Virus record (IMG/VR): IMGVR_UViG_3300035665_000004
Coordinates: 57,947-121,946 of that record
Reading direction: 5' to 3' (one strand)
Length of the DNA stretch: 64,000 nucleotides
From: a virus
Part shown: piece by piece, positions 22,762 to 33,222 of the stretch
How the letters are laid out: every line of letters begins with the position of its first letter
Position numbering within the stretch: position 1 is the stretch's first letter
Notes under the pieces: generated by a model
Database searches by the model: none
What the model was told of the DNA's origin: nothing
What the model saw: only the letters and a program-made list of their open reading frames with translations
Position numbers and translations under genes: made by a program

Positions 22762-24483
22762 TTAACTTATTATACATTTTTTCCATTCAAAAACAGCTAT
22801 ACCACAATCCCAAATACGATTATAACCATTATTTTTCAAGTTTTCCCAAACTGATAGTTTTGAGGAATAGGTTACACAATGTGATTTCACCCAGTGATGT
22901 TCAATTTCATCGATAGATACCAAACCATCAAGAAATTTACCGAAAATGTGAAAATTCGGTGGTGTGGTTTTAACTTTGGTGAATCCAACTAAACTCAATA
23001 TTCGTTCGTCATCATACCGCATATTCAAAAAATATGTTATTTTTGAAACATCATAGGTTTTTAAAAAATAATCCCACAGTTTTTTAAAACCACCATCGAT
23101 TTCACAGTGTGTCTTAACACAAATTCGATTCAAAACAAAACTACCATAACTCCTTTTTGTGAACGTTATTACTAAAACTAAGTCATCATTATTAAAAAGA
23201 CCAAATTGTACATTTGATAAATCAGAACCTTGTAGATGATTATTTTCTAAAAAAACATCCTTTTCTTTTTTTGTTATTTCTTTTGCATCGCAGTGATCAA
23301 CATCAATCAAGATGTTGAATTGATCAAGATACCGGTTAATCAAAGATAACACGATATGTTTTTGTGAATTCCATTCAGTTTCGCAAATATGAATCAGCCG
23401 AATACCCTTTTCAGCACATTTTAGAGTTTTTTCTAAATGATATGATCTACCAACTCCCATTTTCTCACTATGCCACCAAATACCATTAAACTCAATTGCT
23501 AATTTCTTTGATGGAAAGTAAATATCTAACTCTTTTCCATCAAGAACAGTCCTATTGATTGATACTTATCTTCGATATTAATGCTTTCAAATAATTCAGT
23601 TTCCACCTTTGAAATCCCATTCAATTTTGGATTACAGTAATCACAAAATGGTTCACTGTAGATAGTGCTATTAAACTCATTACCACAATCATTACATAAC
23701 CACAAATAATGATAATCGATACCAATATAATCATCTGCTGAAAATAGTGGTTTACATTTTGAAAAGTTTAATATCACAGTATCATAATAATTTTTCCTAT
23801 GGGTTAAAAGACCAGCAGCACGTTTTTAGGATGCATTAATGGTGTTTTAAAACCAAATTTTTTTAAATTTGTTATCTCAGATTTACGTTTTACCGATTTT
23901 ACCTGTTGTGGATTAGTCACGTTATGATGTTTGGCGAAATAGTTTTTAACTTTTTGTTGTATCAATTTTGATTGAAAAGGAAAATCAACACCGATATTTT
24001 TTTGGTTTGTTTCCTTGATTTTGTTTTGAATCTTACGGTCGTTAAAATGATTCTCACAACCATAATTGATAATATTAGTCTTTTTAATTTTTTCTTTTGT
24101 TTCGGTGAGGTGCATATGGTGTTCAACACCATAAGTATCCAAACATTTTACTTTTTTAGCGTGATCAACGGAACAACCAAGTGAATACACATTAACCGAG
24201 TTATTAAACATTCGATTATTGTTACATGATGGATAACCACATATAAGTGGTGATAATATTTGATGTTTTAAAGAATATAATGCTTCTTTAGTAGATTTTG
24301 TCCAGGGAAATATTAGGTGCAAATCATCCAATAATTCCGGGGGTTTCAGTAATTTTTTTAATCCAACTACGGGTATTTACGATTTTGAGAAGAAAATTAT
24401 ATTTTGATATATTTGATTTGATTGAATTTTCACTGAATTTTGATACCACACTATTTTCCCCACCTTATTTTTTTGTATTTCAT
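22762..24483 (-). pseudogene. Decayed homing endonuclease (Vsr-like/Hef-like family)
   Basis: The region reads as one endonuclease of about 560 residues broken by at least three, probably four, frameshifts. Order on the - strand: a start near 24483 with NTRSWIKKITETPGI; a shift near 24325-24340; 24331-23804 with repeated NxGxxxPxxS/NP-type DNA-binding units (ENHFNDRKIQNK, NVTNPQQVKS); a shift in the A-run at 23823-23827; 23777-23526 with a zinc-finger-like CNDCGNEF...CDYC and the start of the nuclease domain; a shift near 23555-23575; then ELDIYFPSKKLAIEFNGIWWHSE (catalytic core) and a C-terminal domain with FGLFNNDDLVLVITF and RIWDCG. Adding one A at 23823-23827 joins the second and third parts exactly. 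It is either a dead mobile element or homopolymer sequencing errors. Confidence 0.8.
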
Positions 24484-24533
24484 TTTACAAAAAACTAAGA
24501 TGGAGAAAATTATGTGTTTAAGTTACTTATTTT

Positions 24534-25271
24534 TTAAACGCCTCTATCAGCATTATATGAATAAGCAGATGTAACAAATTGATTGATTTGTTCTTCTTTT
24601 TCAACAATTTCACTTATTGATTCAATGCCACCTTTTAAATCTGCTCTCATTTTCACTTCATCAGATAATAATGTAGCTGTTAATTTATCCATAGAATTTT
24701 TTGATGGATTTGCATCTTTTTGTGCCTGTGTTCTTGTGTTCCATTCATGTGCAAAATAATAAAGTGCCATTTGAGTAGCAACTTTAGTATCAGCAATATC
24801 ATCCTCAACGTCTACAATATTTCCTCTGATTTGATTTCTCAATACAGATTTAGCATCAAATTTTTGAATCCACGCTTTTGCGTTTTGATAAGGAATAATA
24901 TCTTCAGATGTAAAATTTTTCTGTGATTTATCATCTTTATAATCTAATGGTTCAATTACTGTACCATCTTTTACTCCATCAACACCAACAATAACTTGAC
25001 CTGGATTAAGTTCTAACCGAAGTTTATCGCCAAAACCATTTACATTATATGCAGGTGCATTATAAGCACCCTCATATCTAGGTCCGTTGATTGCAGCACT
25101 AAAATTATCATCAACAGGTTGTACATTAAACTCTTGAATAGATGAAATTGCAGAATCTGATACATCAACAACTACCCAACCATTAATGTTACCAACAATA
25201 TTGACATCTTGTACCTGTGGGGTTGTACCACCAAGTGTTTGAATGTCGTTAGTTTTTAAAATACCTTGCAT
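24534..25271 (-). CDS. Fibre-partner protein (third copy, diverged)
   Basis: 245 residues, placed 11 nt after the fibre gene 25283-26896. A central segment (IRGNIVDVEDDIADTKVA) matches the corresponding segment of the partners at 26910 and 29654, so it is a paralogue with a different N-terminus (MQGILKTNDIQTLGG). Helical C-terminal half. By position these proteins resemble fibre chaperones or fibre-tip caps encoded just behind T4-like long fibres; the exact job is inferred. It is the last gene of the fibre operon before the decayed endonuclease. Confidence 0.6.
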   Translation of the reverse strand: MQGILKTNDIQTLGGTTPQVQDVNIVGNINGWVVVDVSDSAISSIQEFNVQPVDDNFSAAINGPRYEGAYNAPAYNVNGFGDKLRLELNPGQVIVGVDGVKDGTVIEPLDYKDDKSQKNFTSEDIIPYQNAKAWIQKFDAKSVLRNQIRGNIVDVEDDIADTKVATQMALYYFAHEWNTRTQAQKDANPSKNSMDKLTATLLSDEVKMRADLKGGIESISEIVEKEEQINQFVTSAYSYNADRGV

Positions 25272-25282
25272 TTTTATTCTCC

Positions 25283-26896
25283 TTAGTTGCCAGATGTTGC
25301 GTCAAATTCTTGTCTAGACTGACCAATATTTCCAAAATAATTCGTATTACCTGGGGTATTTGCGTCAAAACTTCTAATTTGTCTCCAACCACACCAACCA
25401 TAACTCCAACCACCAGCAATACTTATAGTTACACCATTACTTGATGATGCTGCATGTGCCATATAATTACCAGTATTACCAAAATATGCTGAACCACCTG
25501 GCGTTGCGATAGTAAGGACTTCGATTGAACCACTAGGTGCCCACCAACCACCAAATACAAACCCTTTAACACCGTTTGTATTGCCAGTGTTACAATATCT
25601 GTTCCACCGTAATTCACCAAAGTATGAACCGTTTGATGGTGTGGCAATAGTGATATAGTCCATACTAGAAAAAATATTCCACCAGTTGTAATAACCACCA
25701 GCATTCACACCTTTAGTACCGTCAGTGATATGAGTGTTTGACCAGAAACGACCCACCCATGATGAACCAAAGTTTTTATAATTTGATGGTGTTGAAATAG
25801 TAACATATTCAACATCACTTCTACTCGCCCACCAACTATTCCAACCACCTGAAAATACTCCTTTCGATCCATCAGAAACACCCTGTGCAGCTAAAGCACG
25901 GTAAACTGCTTCACCAAAATATCTACTATTACCTGGAGTTGAAAATGTAATATATTGGTAGTTTGAAGACCAATTCCATCCAGGTCTTCCACCTTGATGC
26001 CATAAACCTCTACCACCACCAGTAACACCGATTGGATTTCCGTTTACACCACTGATACTTCCAAAATCACGACCATTCATAGGCGTTGATAATTGTACGT
26101 ATTCACTATCAACCCAATAACCGCACCACATATAGCCACCAGAATAAACCATTCTGTCACCCATAAACCCATAAACAGTTCTACCTAATCTAACAGCATT
26201 GTTCATGTCATAAATCAATTGTCCAAATTTTGCATTTGAAGCATCAAATGTTCCGATAGTTCTTTTTACAACTGCGATACCTGTTGATTTATTTAAAATA
26301 ATAACACCTGTTGGGATTTTAGAGACATCATCTTCATTAGAATTAACAGCATAAATGAATGAATCTTTGTTTATATGGTATTTACCTTTATCACCCAAAT
26401 AGATTGATTTATCTCTAATATATAAAGTTCTAAATCTGTTACTATATGAACCTAAATCGTGTGTTTCATTTTTATCTGGAACAATGTTTCCAGATGTTGA
26501 GAATTTTTTCTCCATTACTACTGAACCAGTGATTGTACCACCAGATTTATCAAACTTATCAGAAATATCAACATATGTTAATACCCATGTTTTGATTTCT
26601 TGTGTAGTTCTACCACCAATTTTAGAAACATTGTGTCCCCATTTAGTACCATTGAAAATTTTCAATGTTTTATCTTTTGTATTATACCACATTTGCCCTT
26701 TTAATGGGTCTTCTGGTGCCTTATCATATGCAAAATTTTCAAGGATTTTAACGAAGTTTTGGTTGAAATCCTCGATATATGATTCCGCACCTCTACCGAT
26801 TAAAGCTGTAGAGATAACATCTTTTAAGACCTCTTTAGAACTAACATCGGCGATTACCTCACCGCGAGTATTTTTTACTGTAATTACTGTTGTCAT
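25283..26896 (-). CDS. Tail fibre with propeller-like repeats (copy 1)
   Basis: 537 residues. The N-terminal domain (LIGRGAESYIEDFNQNFVKI, LKGQMWYNTKDKTLKIFNG) is shared with 27570, 30328 and 41924 and is probably the attachment domain. A middle segment (ETHDLGSYSNRFRTLYIRD, then KDSFIYAVNSNEDD) is also conserved. Residues 240-530 comprise about six repeats of some 45-50 residues reading GxxGGWxxxxxxxVEYVTISTPSNxxxFG, resembling Kelch-like blades found in fibres of environmental phages. It probably forms a receptor-binding propeller. Repeats here are unusually rich in Trp. The partner gene follows 11 nt on. Confidence 0.78.
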   Translation of the reverse strand: MTTVITVKNTRGEVIADVSSKEVLKDVISTALIGRGAESYIEDFNQNFVKILENFAYDKAPEDPLKGQMWYNTKDKTLKIFNGTKWGHNVSKIGGRTTQEIKTWVLTYVDISDKFDKSGGTITGSVVMEKKFSTSGNIVPDKNETHDLGSYSNRFRTLYIRDKSIYLGDKGKYHINKDSFIYAVNSNEDDVSKIPTGVIILNKSTGIAVVKRTIGTFDASNAKFGQLIYDMNNAVRLGRTVYGFMGDRMVYSGGYMWCGYWVDSEYVQLSTPMNGRDFGSISGVNGNPIGVTGGGRGLWHQGGRPGWNWSSNYQYITFSTPGNSRYFGEAVYRALAAQGVSDGSKGVFSGGWNSWWASRSDVEYVTISTPSNYKNFGSSWVGRFWSNTHITDGTKGVNAGGYYNWWNIFSSMDYITIATPSNGSYFGELRWNRYCNTGNTNGVKGFVFGGWWAPSGSIEVLTIATPGGSAYFGNTGNYMAHAASSSNGVTISIAGGWSYGWCGWRQIRSFDANTPGNTNYFGNIGQSRQEFDATSGN

Positions 26897-26909
26897 TATT
26901 TACTCCCTA

Positions 26910-27554
26910 TTATAGCTTTTTAGTAAGATAATAATTGTCAACTACTTTAGCAATTTCAACTTCTAAATTGACAACGTCTTCAATTTTTTTCAAATCATTT
27001 TCGATAGTTGATAGTGCATCAATGTTATCAGCAACAGCAACATCTAAATCATCCAAAACTGTTTTAAATCTACTTTTACTTTTATCTTCATCAGATTTTA
27101 CACGCCAATCATCAACAACAAAGGTGATTAAACTTTGAACAATTCTTTTTAAGTCGACTAAATCATCTTCAACATCTTTTATTTCTCTTACTTTCGCTCT
27201 AGTTATTATTTTGGATTCTAAATTATTTATAAACTTTTCAGCCAAATCCATATTTTCTTTATCTGTTTCTGATAAAGATATTTCAATTTCTAAACCAGCT
27301 GGAGCACCCAATTTACCAATATTTGGATCACTACTCAATTCAACATCTTCAACCAATAATCTATCCAATACTTGTAACCCTCTGACAACTTCGGAGGGAA
27401 CTGCAATAAAATCAAATTCTTTGTAGAAATGTGCTTTTTCATCTGGACAATTTGCTAAATTCCAACCTTTATAGTAGGCTAACCCAACTTCAATACCCTG
27501 AGGATGAACACCACCGATGCCAGGAATATTATTTTCTTTATAAATTACATACAT
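26910..27554 (-). CDS. Fibre-partner protein (copy 2)
   Basis: 214 residues, paralogous to 29654-30307: both start with YVIYKENNIPGIGGVxPxGIE / GLAYYKGWNL, a compact beta segment, and share ITRAKVREIKDVEDDLVDLK before a helical C-terminus. It lies between two fibre genes with 13-15 nt gaps. A chaperone or cap for the neighbouring fibre is the best guess, from position only. Confidence 0.6.
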   Translation of the reverse strand: MYVIYKENNIPGIGGVHPQGIEVGLAYYKGWNLANCPDEKAHFYKEFDFIAVPSEVVRGLQVLDRLLVEDVELSSDPNIGKLGAPAGLEIEISLSETDKENMDLAEKFINNLESKIITRAKVREIKDVEDDLVDLKRIVQSLITFVVDDWRVKSDEDKSKSRFKTVLDDLDVAVADNIDALSTIENDLKKIEDVVNLEVEIAKVVDNYYLTKKL

Positions 27555-27569
27555 TGTTTAAACTCCTTA

Positions 27570-29636
27570 TTAGTTACCTGAGAAATATGCTGAAAATCTA
27601 ATTCCAACACTAGCATTTCCGAATGTTGTTGCCGAACCACCATTTGCATATGATAAATAATCCAAAGTAGTTAAATATTGACTTCCACTAGCGGCTACCA
27701 TTCTACTATCATTTGAAACTGGATCCGCAGTATGTCTAGAATAAGTTAATGTTCCGAAACTTGTTGAATTACTTGGTGTTGCCAATGTTAATTTTTCAAC
27801 ATTGTTGGTGATACCAGCACCATTATTACCTGCAGCCCATAAACCATGTGTACCATTTGATGTAGCACCTGTCCAACCTCTAGAAGTTTGCATCTTACCA
27901 AAATAAATTGAATTGCTTGGTGTAGAAATAGTGACATATCTGTATTCTTGTGCGTTCCATGCAGCAGCACCTCTATCAAAAATAGCTTTAACACCATCAG
28001 AAACAGCAGCATTCCAGTAAGCAGATGTACCTAAATCAGCAAACTTAACAGCGTTCATTGGGGTTGAGAATAACACATAATATGAAGACCCAGCATCATT
28101 TCCACCACCAAAAGTAATTGCGGTAGTACCATCAGAAGCCGCTGCAGATGAATTACCTGCATTATATGTACCAAAATCAACAGCATTGCCAGGTGTTGCG
28201 ATAGTAACATATTGAATGCCACCATATGAATGTTGCCAGAATGATAAACCTCTTACACCATCAGATGCACCCGCAGAATGTCCACCAGATCTACATGAGC
28301 CAAACTGAGTTGAATTTCCTGTAGTTGGAATTGAAACTGCTTGGATATACCCATGTGACCACGAACCCATCCACAAACCTTTGTCACCATTAAAGTTATA
28401 GTTATTTCCACCAATAACAACACCGTATTTTTTATCACCAGATAATTTTTTAAAAGTATTATTATCTGTTGAACCAACAAATGATGCTTTTTTAACAATT
28501 GCTTCACCTGTAGCTCTATTCAAAATCAATGATCCCACTGGAATATTTGTTACTGAATCAGTTTCTTTTTCTACAGTGTAAACAAAAGAATTTTTGTTGA
28601 ATGATTTACCATCACCCATATAAATTGAATTGTCTTCTGATAAATGTAATCTTCTGAAACTTTTATCAACTGTACCTAAATCTTGAATTTCATTACCTGT
28701 TGGTGCTATGCTATCTTTTAAAGTTACTGAACCAGAAAATACAACTGAACCATTAACTGTACCACCAGTTTTATCAAATTTAACAGATAAATCGATACCT
28801 GACAAAATATAACTTCTTAAAGTTTTTAAATCTCTACCATCAATAGTTTCAGATGATGAACCCCATGTAGTACCATTCCAAACTAACAAATTATCATTTG
28901 TTGCGTTTGGAGATATTAATGATGTGTGAGGACTCATACCTTCAGTAGGTACTAATGATTCAAATGATGCATGTGCGAATGCGTAAGTTTTAGCATCATA
29001 ACCCTGTAAATCTTCTGAAATAATACCGAATTTTCCAGTACCAATTGCAGCATATGGATAACGATTCACATCTTTAATTTTATGCCACGCTTGTGAACCC
29101 AATGCACCCATTTTAGTATTTAAATCTTTGTTTGTGCCAATGGCATCATACGACACCAAAACAAACATTTCCGATTCACCAACTGTGCCTAATTTAGATG
29201 CAAGTTGAGTACAGGCAGATGATGCACCATACACGTCATAATTAGTAATAGATTTAACTTTTGTTTTGAACGTATTGTCAAAAATCATAAGTGTTAAACC
29301 ACGTTTAACAGGTACTTTCATATCTACACCATTAATATAGATATAGCAATCTGCCTTATAATTAGTTCCAGTACCTCTAACAGATACAATGTTTGAACCT
29401 TTTTTAGAATACCAAAGTTGACCTATTTGTGGTTTTTTCGGAGCAGTTTTTGATGAGAAATTTTCTAATAATCTATAGAAATTTTCATTTACCTGCTTCA
29501 AATAACTTTCAACACCTTTAGCAAATAAGTTAATAGAAGTGCTGGTAGTGTCTATAGCATTTGGTGTAGTAGTATTGATTGATGCCACCAACGCATTAGC
29601 TGTATTTCTGACTTCAATTTTAGTTTTTACCGTCAT
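27570..29636 (-). CDS. Tail fibre with propeller-like repeats (copy 2, long N-terminus)
   Basis: 688 residues. It has the same attachment domain (FAKGVESYLKQVNENFYRL, KPQIGQLWYSKKGSN), but with an inserted domain of about 150 residues at 75-240 (VSVRGTGTNYKADCYIYINGV ... IKDVNRYPYAAIGTGKF) that copies 1 and 3 lack. The conserved middle segment QDLGTVDKSFRRLHL and the repeats (YVTIATPGNAVDFG-type, about five) follow. The insert includes a repeated-looking 'YINGVDMKVPVKRGLTLM' beta unit that may be an extra sugar-binding module. It belongs to the same operon as its neighbours. Confidence 0.78.
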   Translation of the reverse strand: MTVKTKIEVRNTANALVASINTTTPNAIDTTSTSINLFAKGVESYLKQVNENFYRLLENFSSKTAPKKPQIGQLWYSKKGSNIVSVRGTGTNYKADCYIYINGVDMKVPVKRGLTLMIFDNTFKTKVKSITNYDVYGASSACTQLASKLGTVGESEMFVLVSYDAIGTNKDLNTKMGALGSQAWHKIKDVNRYPYAAIGTGKFGIISEDLQGYDAKTYAFAHASFESLVPTEGMSPHTSLISPNATNDNLLVWNGTTWGSSSETIDGRDLKTLRSYILSGIDLSVKFDKTGGTVNGSVVFSGSVTLKDSIAPTGNEIQDLGTVDKSFRRLHLSEDNSIYMGDGKSFNKNSFVYTVEKETDSVTNIPVGSLILNRATGEAIVKKASFVGSTDNNTFKKLSGDKKYGVVIGGNNYNFNGDKGLWMGSWSHGYIQAVSIPTTGNSTQFGSCRSGGHSAGASDGVRGLSFWQHSYGGIQYVTIATPGNAVDFGTYNAGNSSAAASDGTTAITFGGGNDAGSSYYVLFSTPMNAVKFADLGTSAYWNAAVSDGVKAIFDRGAAAWNAQEYRYVTISTPSNSIYFGKMQTSRGWTGATSNGTHGLWAAGNNGAGITNNVEKLTLATPSNSTSFGTLTYSRHTADPVSNDSRMVAASGSQYLTTLDYLSYANGGSATTFGNASVGIRFSAYFSGN

Positions 29637-29653
29637 TTTTAATCTCCCTTAAC

Positions 29654-30307
29654 TTATTTCAATTGATCAACGTAGTTAGATTTTACAATTCTAGCAATGA
29701 TAGATTCATCTTTAATAATTGTAGTTATTTTATTAAGAATTTTGTCATTGTTGATTCTCAAATCTTTACCACTTAACGATTCGACAAATGAATTCATTAA
29801 ATCTTTAATTGGGTATTTTTCTTTCTCAGCATCAGTTTTCGTTGAAAAATCTTCTGCTATATAACCCAATAAGAATTCAACTAATAACTTTGTATCAGCC
29901 AAATCATCTTCAAAATCTTTGAATGTTCTAATTTTTGCTCTAGTGATGAATTTCAATTCCAACTTGTCTATATAATCCTTTGCTAACTCAGATAAAACTG
30001 TTTCTTCCTCAGTTAATGCTCTATTATGTTCTGCAGCTTCCACGGCAATACCATTTGGAAGTACAGGAAGATCTAGTTCCGCTTGAATTTGAGTATATTT
30101 TGTTTTCCCCAATAATTTTAAACCAACCGCAATTGATTTGGAAATTGGGTATAATTTGAATTCTGAAAATTTTACAAATTCATCTAATTGCATTGTACAT
30201 AATTTCCAACCACGATATTCTGCCAACCCAATTTCAATTCCCGTTGGGTTTACACCACCCACCAAAGGAATAATATTTTCTTTATATATTGCGTAAATAA
30301 TTTCCAT
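29654..30307 (-). CDS. Fibre-partner protein (copy 1 of the family)
   Basis: 217 residues, close paralogue of 26910-27554 with the same opening (YAIYKENIIPLVGGVNPTGIE) and central ITRAKIRTFKDFEDDLADTK. C-terminal helices are diverged. It directly follows the first fibre gene of the operon. No catalytic motif is visible. A fibre-specific chaperone, changed in step with its fibre, would explain the three diverged copies. Confidence 0.6.
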   Translation of the reverse strand: MEIIYAIYKENIIPLVGGVNPTGIEIGLAEYRGWKLCTMQLDEFVKFSEFKLYPISKSIAVGLKLLGKTKYTQIQAELDLPVLPNGIAVEAAEHNRALTEEETVLSELAKDYIDKLELKFITRAKIRTFKDFEDDLADTKLLVEFLLGYIAEDFSTKTDAEKEKYPIKDLMNSFVESLSGKDLRINNDKILNKITTIIKDESIIARIVKSNYVDQLK

Positions 30308-30327
30308 TTTTTTGTTCCTTATAATTA

Positions 30328-31962
30328 TTAATTACCAGATACACTTGATGGTCTAGCACTTCTTGTTTGTGCCAATGATCCAAAGAATGTAGAATTGCCT
30401 GGGGTTGAAATAGTAATATATTCCATAGTAGTATTCCATAATGAACCAACTAATACCCCACGAATGCCATTTGATACACCTGCACCATCATAAGCGTTTC
30501 CAGTTAATTTACCAAATTGTTGTGCGTTACTTGTAGTAGCAATTGTAAAATATTCGATGTTATTCCAACCAGCTCTTGAATAACCACCCATAATAACACC
30601 TTTAATCGCATCAGTTACAGGTACACCATGTGCACCATAGTTGTATGTACATGAACCAAAATAAGTTGAATTACCTAATGTTTGGATAGTGATGTACTCT
30701 AATACTGAATCCCAACCATTTCTGGAATATCCACCAAAAACTCCTCTAGTACCAGATGAAACAGCAGTACCCCAATACCCTTGTGCAACAGAACCAAATT
30801 TTGATGCGTTTCCTGGGGTTTCAATTGTAACATAGTTAGATATATTATGGTGGCCGGATGGTCCTGTACTTGTCGCATTATATGCTGGACCAATAACACC
30901 TCTAGTGCCATCGGATACACAAGATGAACCATAGTTTTCATAACCAATAGTACCAAAATTTGTCGCATTACCAGGGGTTGCAATAGTTACATAATCCATT
31001 TTACCATTATTTGCAGTATTATACCCCATCCAACCACCTTGGAATACACCACGCACACCATTTGACATACCACAACCCATATGCGACCTACCATAAGTTA
31101 AATTGCCAAAATTTGATGAATTGGATGTTGTTGGGATACTAATTTTATCAATAGATGCAGATGAATAACCACTTGATGGAGTATAACCCCCTGCAATCAA
31201 ACCAGTATTACCTAAGAATGAGAATTTATTACCACCGATAACCGCAGAATTTTGTTTATCATCCGCTAATTTTCTGAATGTCGAATTGTTTTTCCCAAAT
31301 GTACCAGTTGATTTTTTAATAATTGCTTCACCCGTTTCTTGATGTAAAATAATAGCACCAAGTGGAAATTTTGAAACATCTGTTTCATCAGATGCAACCG
31401 CATACACAAAATTATGAGGTTTGAATGTCAACCCCTTAGATTCATCACCTAATCTAATACCATCCTCTTGTAAATAGATGTTTCTAAATCTATTATTTTC
31501 ACCACCCAATGAAACTGTATCAGTTGTACTTGGTAACATTGGTTGTTGAATTTGTACAGCACCGTTAACATTTATTTCACCTGTAACATTACCGCCAGTT
31601 TTAGATAATTTACCAGTAGTATCAATACCAGCCAAAGTATATTCTCTGATTCCATCAAGAGTTTTACCACTTAATGTGGTTGAATTTGACAACCATGCAG
31701 TATCAGTTTTATAATTTATTTTATCATTTGCTGAATCATACCATACTTGACCGGCTACTTTTCCTGCATCAGTCGAAGCTTTTGGTGGTGCTACATCACC
31801 TGAAAAATTTTCTAACAATTTAACAAAATTGTTATTAATTACAAGCATGTAATCTTCGACACTTTCACCAATTAAAGCAGTATCGAATGTTGAGTTGATG
31901 GTTTTATCACCAACAGTTACAATATTCTGTCCCGCAGTATTCGTTACTGTAATATTAGCCAT
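30328..31962 (-). CDS. Tail fibre with propeller-like repeats (copy 3)
   Basis: 544 residues and the first gene of the triple fibre operon. Attachment domain: LIGESVEDYMLVINNNFVKL, then AGQVWYDSANDKINYK. Middle: TVSLGGENNRFRNIYLQ and KPHNFVYAVASDETD. From residue 240 there are about six repeats of the GGYSRxGWxxxEYITIxTxGNSxxFG type. A late-type promoter (32010-32017) lies 48 nt upstream, and AAGGAG precedes the ATG. Sequence differences between the three fibres are concentrated in the repeats, consistent with different receptors. Confidence 0.8.
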   Translation of the reverse strand: MANITVTNTAGQNIVTVGDKTINSTFDTALIGESVEDYMLVINNNFVKLLENFSGDVAPPKASTDAGKVAGQVWYDSANDKINYKTDTAWLSNSTTLSGKTLDGIREYTLAGIDTTGKLSKTGGNVTGEINVNGAVQIQQPMLPSTTDTVSLGGENNRFRNIYLQEDGIRLGDESKGLTFKPHNFVYAVASDETDVSKFPLGAIILHQETGEAIIKKSTGTFGKNNSTFRKLADDKQNSAVIGGNKFSFLGNTGLIAGGYTPSSGYSSASIDKISIPTTSNSSNFGNLTYGRSHMGCGMSNGVRGVFQGGWMGYNTANNGKMDYVTIATPGNATNFGTIGYENYGSSCVSDGTRGVIGPAYNATSTGPSGHHNISNYVTIETPGNASKFGSVAQGYWGTAVSSGTRGVFGGYSRNGWDSVLEYITIQTLGNSTYFGSCTYNYGAHGVPVTDAIKGVIMGGYSRAGWNNIEYFTIATTSNAQQFGKLTGNAYDGAGVSNGIRGVLVGSLWNTTMEYITISTPGNSTFFGSLAQTRSARPSSVSGN

Positions 31963-32009
31963 ATTAAATTTCTCCTTAGATTTTCAGATATATTTATTTC
32001 ATTTTTATT

Positions 32010-32017
32010 TATTTATA
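32010..32017 (-). promoter_or_regulatory. T4-type late promoter (TATAAATA)
   Basis: A perfect TATAAATA on the - strand, 48 nt before the first triple-fibre gene. It lies in the 109-bp divergent gap with the RNase H gene. Confidence 0.7.
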
Positions 32018-32071
32018 ATGGTTGAGTTAATTATTGTAAAATTACATCATCTTAAATAAAAAAGGAAAAAA

Positions 32072-33211
32072 ATGAAAAATTTACTTATTGATTTTGCAAA
32101 TTTAACAGCCATCACTAGATTTGGTATAATGTCAAAAAATGCATCGACTCTACTAATGGAGGATGAAGAATGGGAAAATTACTTTTTAGATGCAATGTTA
32201 GTTTCACTCGCAAATTATATAAATGTTTTGAAAGCAGACAGAGTTATTTTAACAGGTGAAAGTAAATCATGGAGAAAAACATTTTATCCACTATACAAAG
32301 CGAATCGTGATGCAAACAAAGAAGCCGATGAAAAACTAGATTTATTTTATAACGCTGTGAATAAAGCAACTGCGTTTATGGAAGATTTTACCAACGCAAA
32401 AGTTATTAGAACCAGTGGTGCTGAAGGTGATGATATTATTGCAGTATTAACTCAAAAATTTTCAGCGGAAGGTGAAAAAACCGTAATCGTTTCGACCGAT
32501 GGAGATTTTAAACAGTTGCTGCGATTCAAAGGGGTTAGAATTTTTCACCCCATAAAAAAAGCCTATATTACTGAATACTCACATTTAGAATATATCACTA
32601 AAATAATTAAAGGTGATGCAGGTGACAATGTACCAACAACTTATCCAAGAATAAAACCTGAAGTGTTGGAGTCAATCGCATTAGATGAAAAGCATTTGGA
32701 ACATCATTTCGATATTGTTGATAAAACTATTGGCCGTCAAAAATTCTTCATTGCGAAATTTTTAGAAATTGATGAGATTCCATCAGATTTAACAACCGAT
32801 GAATGGGAAGAAGTTATATCGATTGCAAAAGAAAAGAAAACAAAATTGCTCAATGCAATCACACTAGCAAAAAATGATGATACTTATAAAACAAATACTG
32901 AGTTACAAAGAAAAGAAAAACGATTGAAAGATATTATTAAAATGGCTAAAAAAGAAAACATTACGGAACCTAGATTATTTAGTATAATAAATTCATTTAG
33001 AGATGGTTTTCACAGAAACAAAAAATTAATATGTTTGCATATTGACAATATACCTGAACATATTACCAATAATATACTTGATGAATACAACCGAGATCAT
33101 AGTGCGTCAAAACAGTCAGAATTTCTAAAATTTGTTAGAAATCACAAATTAAAAGAATTTGCTTTTGGTTCAGAATGGAATACTTTAAAGGCAATACAAA
33201 AAAATATTTAG
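32072..33211 (+). CDS. rnh: T4-type RNase H / 5'-3' FEN-family nuclease
   Basis: 379 residues. Metal-binding motifs of the FEN/T4 RNase H family are in order: LLIDFAN near the start, the arch region SWRKTFYPLYKANRDANK, GAEGDDIIAVL, STDGDFKQLL and KGDAGDNVP. The helical C-terminal domain (residues 240-379) is diverged. The enzyme removes RNA primers and adjacent DNA from Okazaki fragments behind the phage replication fork. It is a + strand gene in a - strand structural region and diverges from the fibre operon. An AAAAAGG ribosome site precedes the ATG. Confidence 0.9.
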   Translation: MKNLLIDFANLTAITRFGIMSKNASTLLMEDEEWENYFLDAMLVSLANYINVLKADRVILTGESKSWRKTFYPLYKANRDANKEADEKLDLFYNAVNKATAFMEDFTNAKVIRTSGAEGDDIIAVLTQKFSAEGEKTVIVSTDGDFKQLLRFKGVRIFHPIKKAYITEYSHLEYITKIIKGDAGDNVPTTYPRIKPEVLESIALDEKHLEHHFDIVDKTIGRQKFFIAKFLEIDEIPSDLTTDEWEEVISIAKEKKTKLLNAITLAKNDDTYKTNTELQRKEKRLKDIIKMAKKENITEPRLFSIINSFRDGFHRNKKLICLHIDNIPEHITNNILDEYNRDHSASKQSEFLKFVRNHKLKEFAFGSEWNTLKAIQKNI

Positions 33212-33222
33212 GAATATTAATC

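Noticed and set aside
23804-24331. Independent small gene of 175 residues
   Set aside because: Its sequence joins upstream and downstream frames into one endonuclease after single-base corrections, so it is listed as part of a pseudogene.
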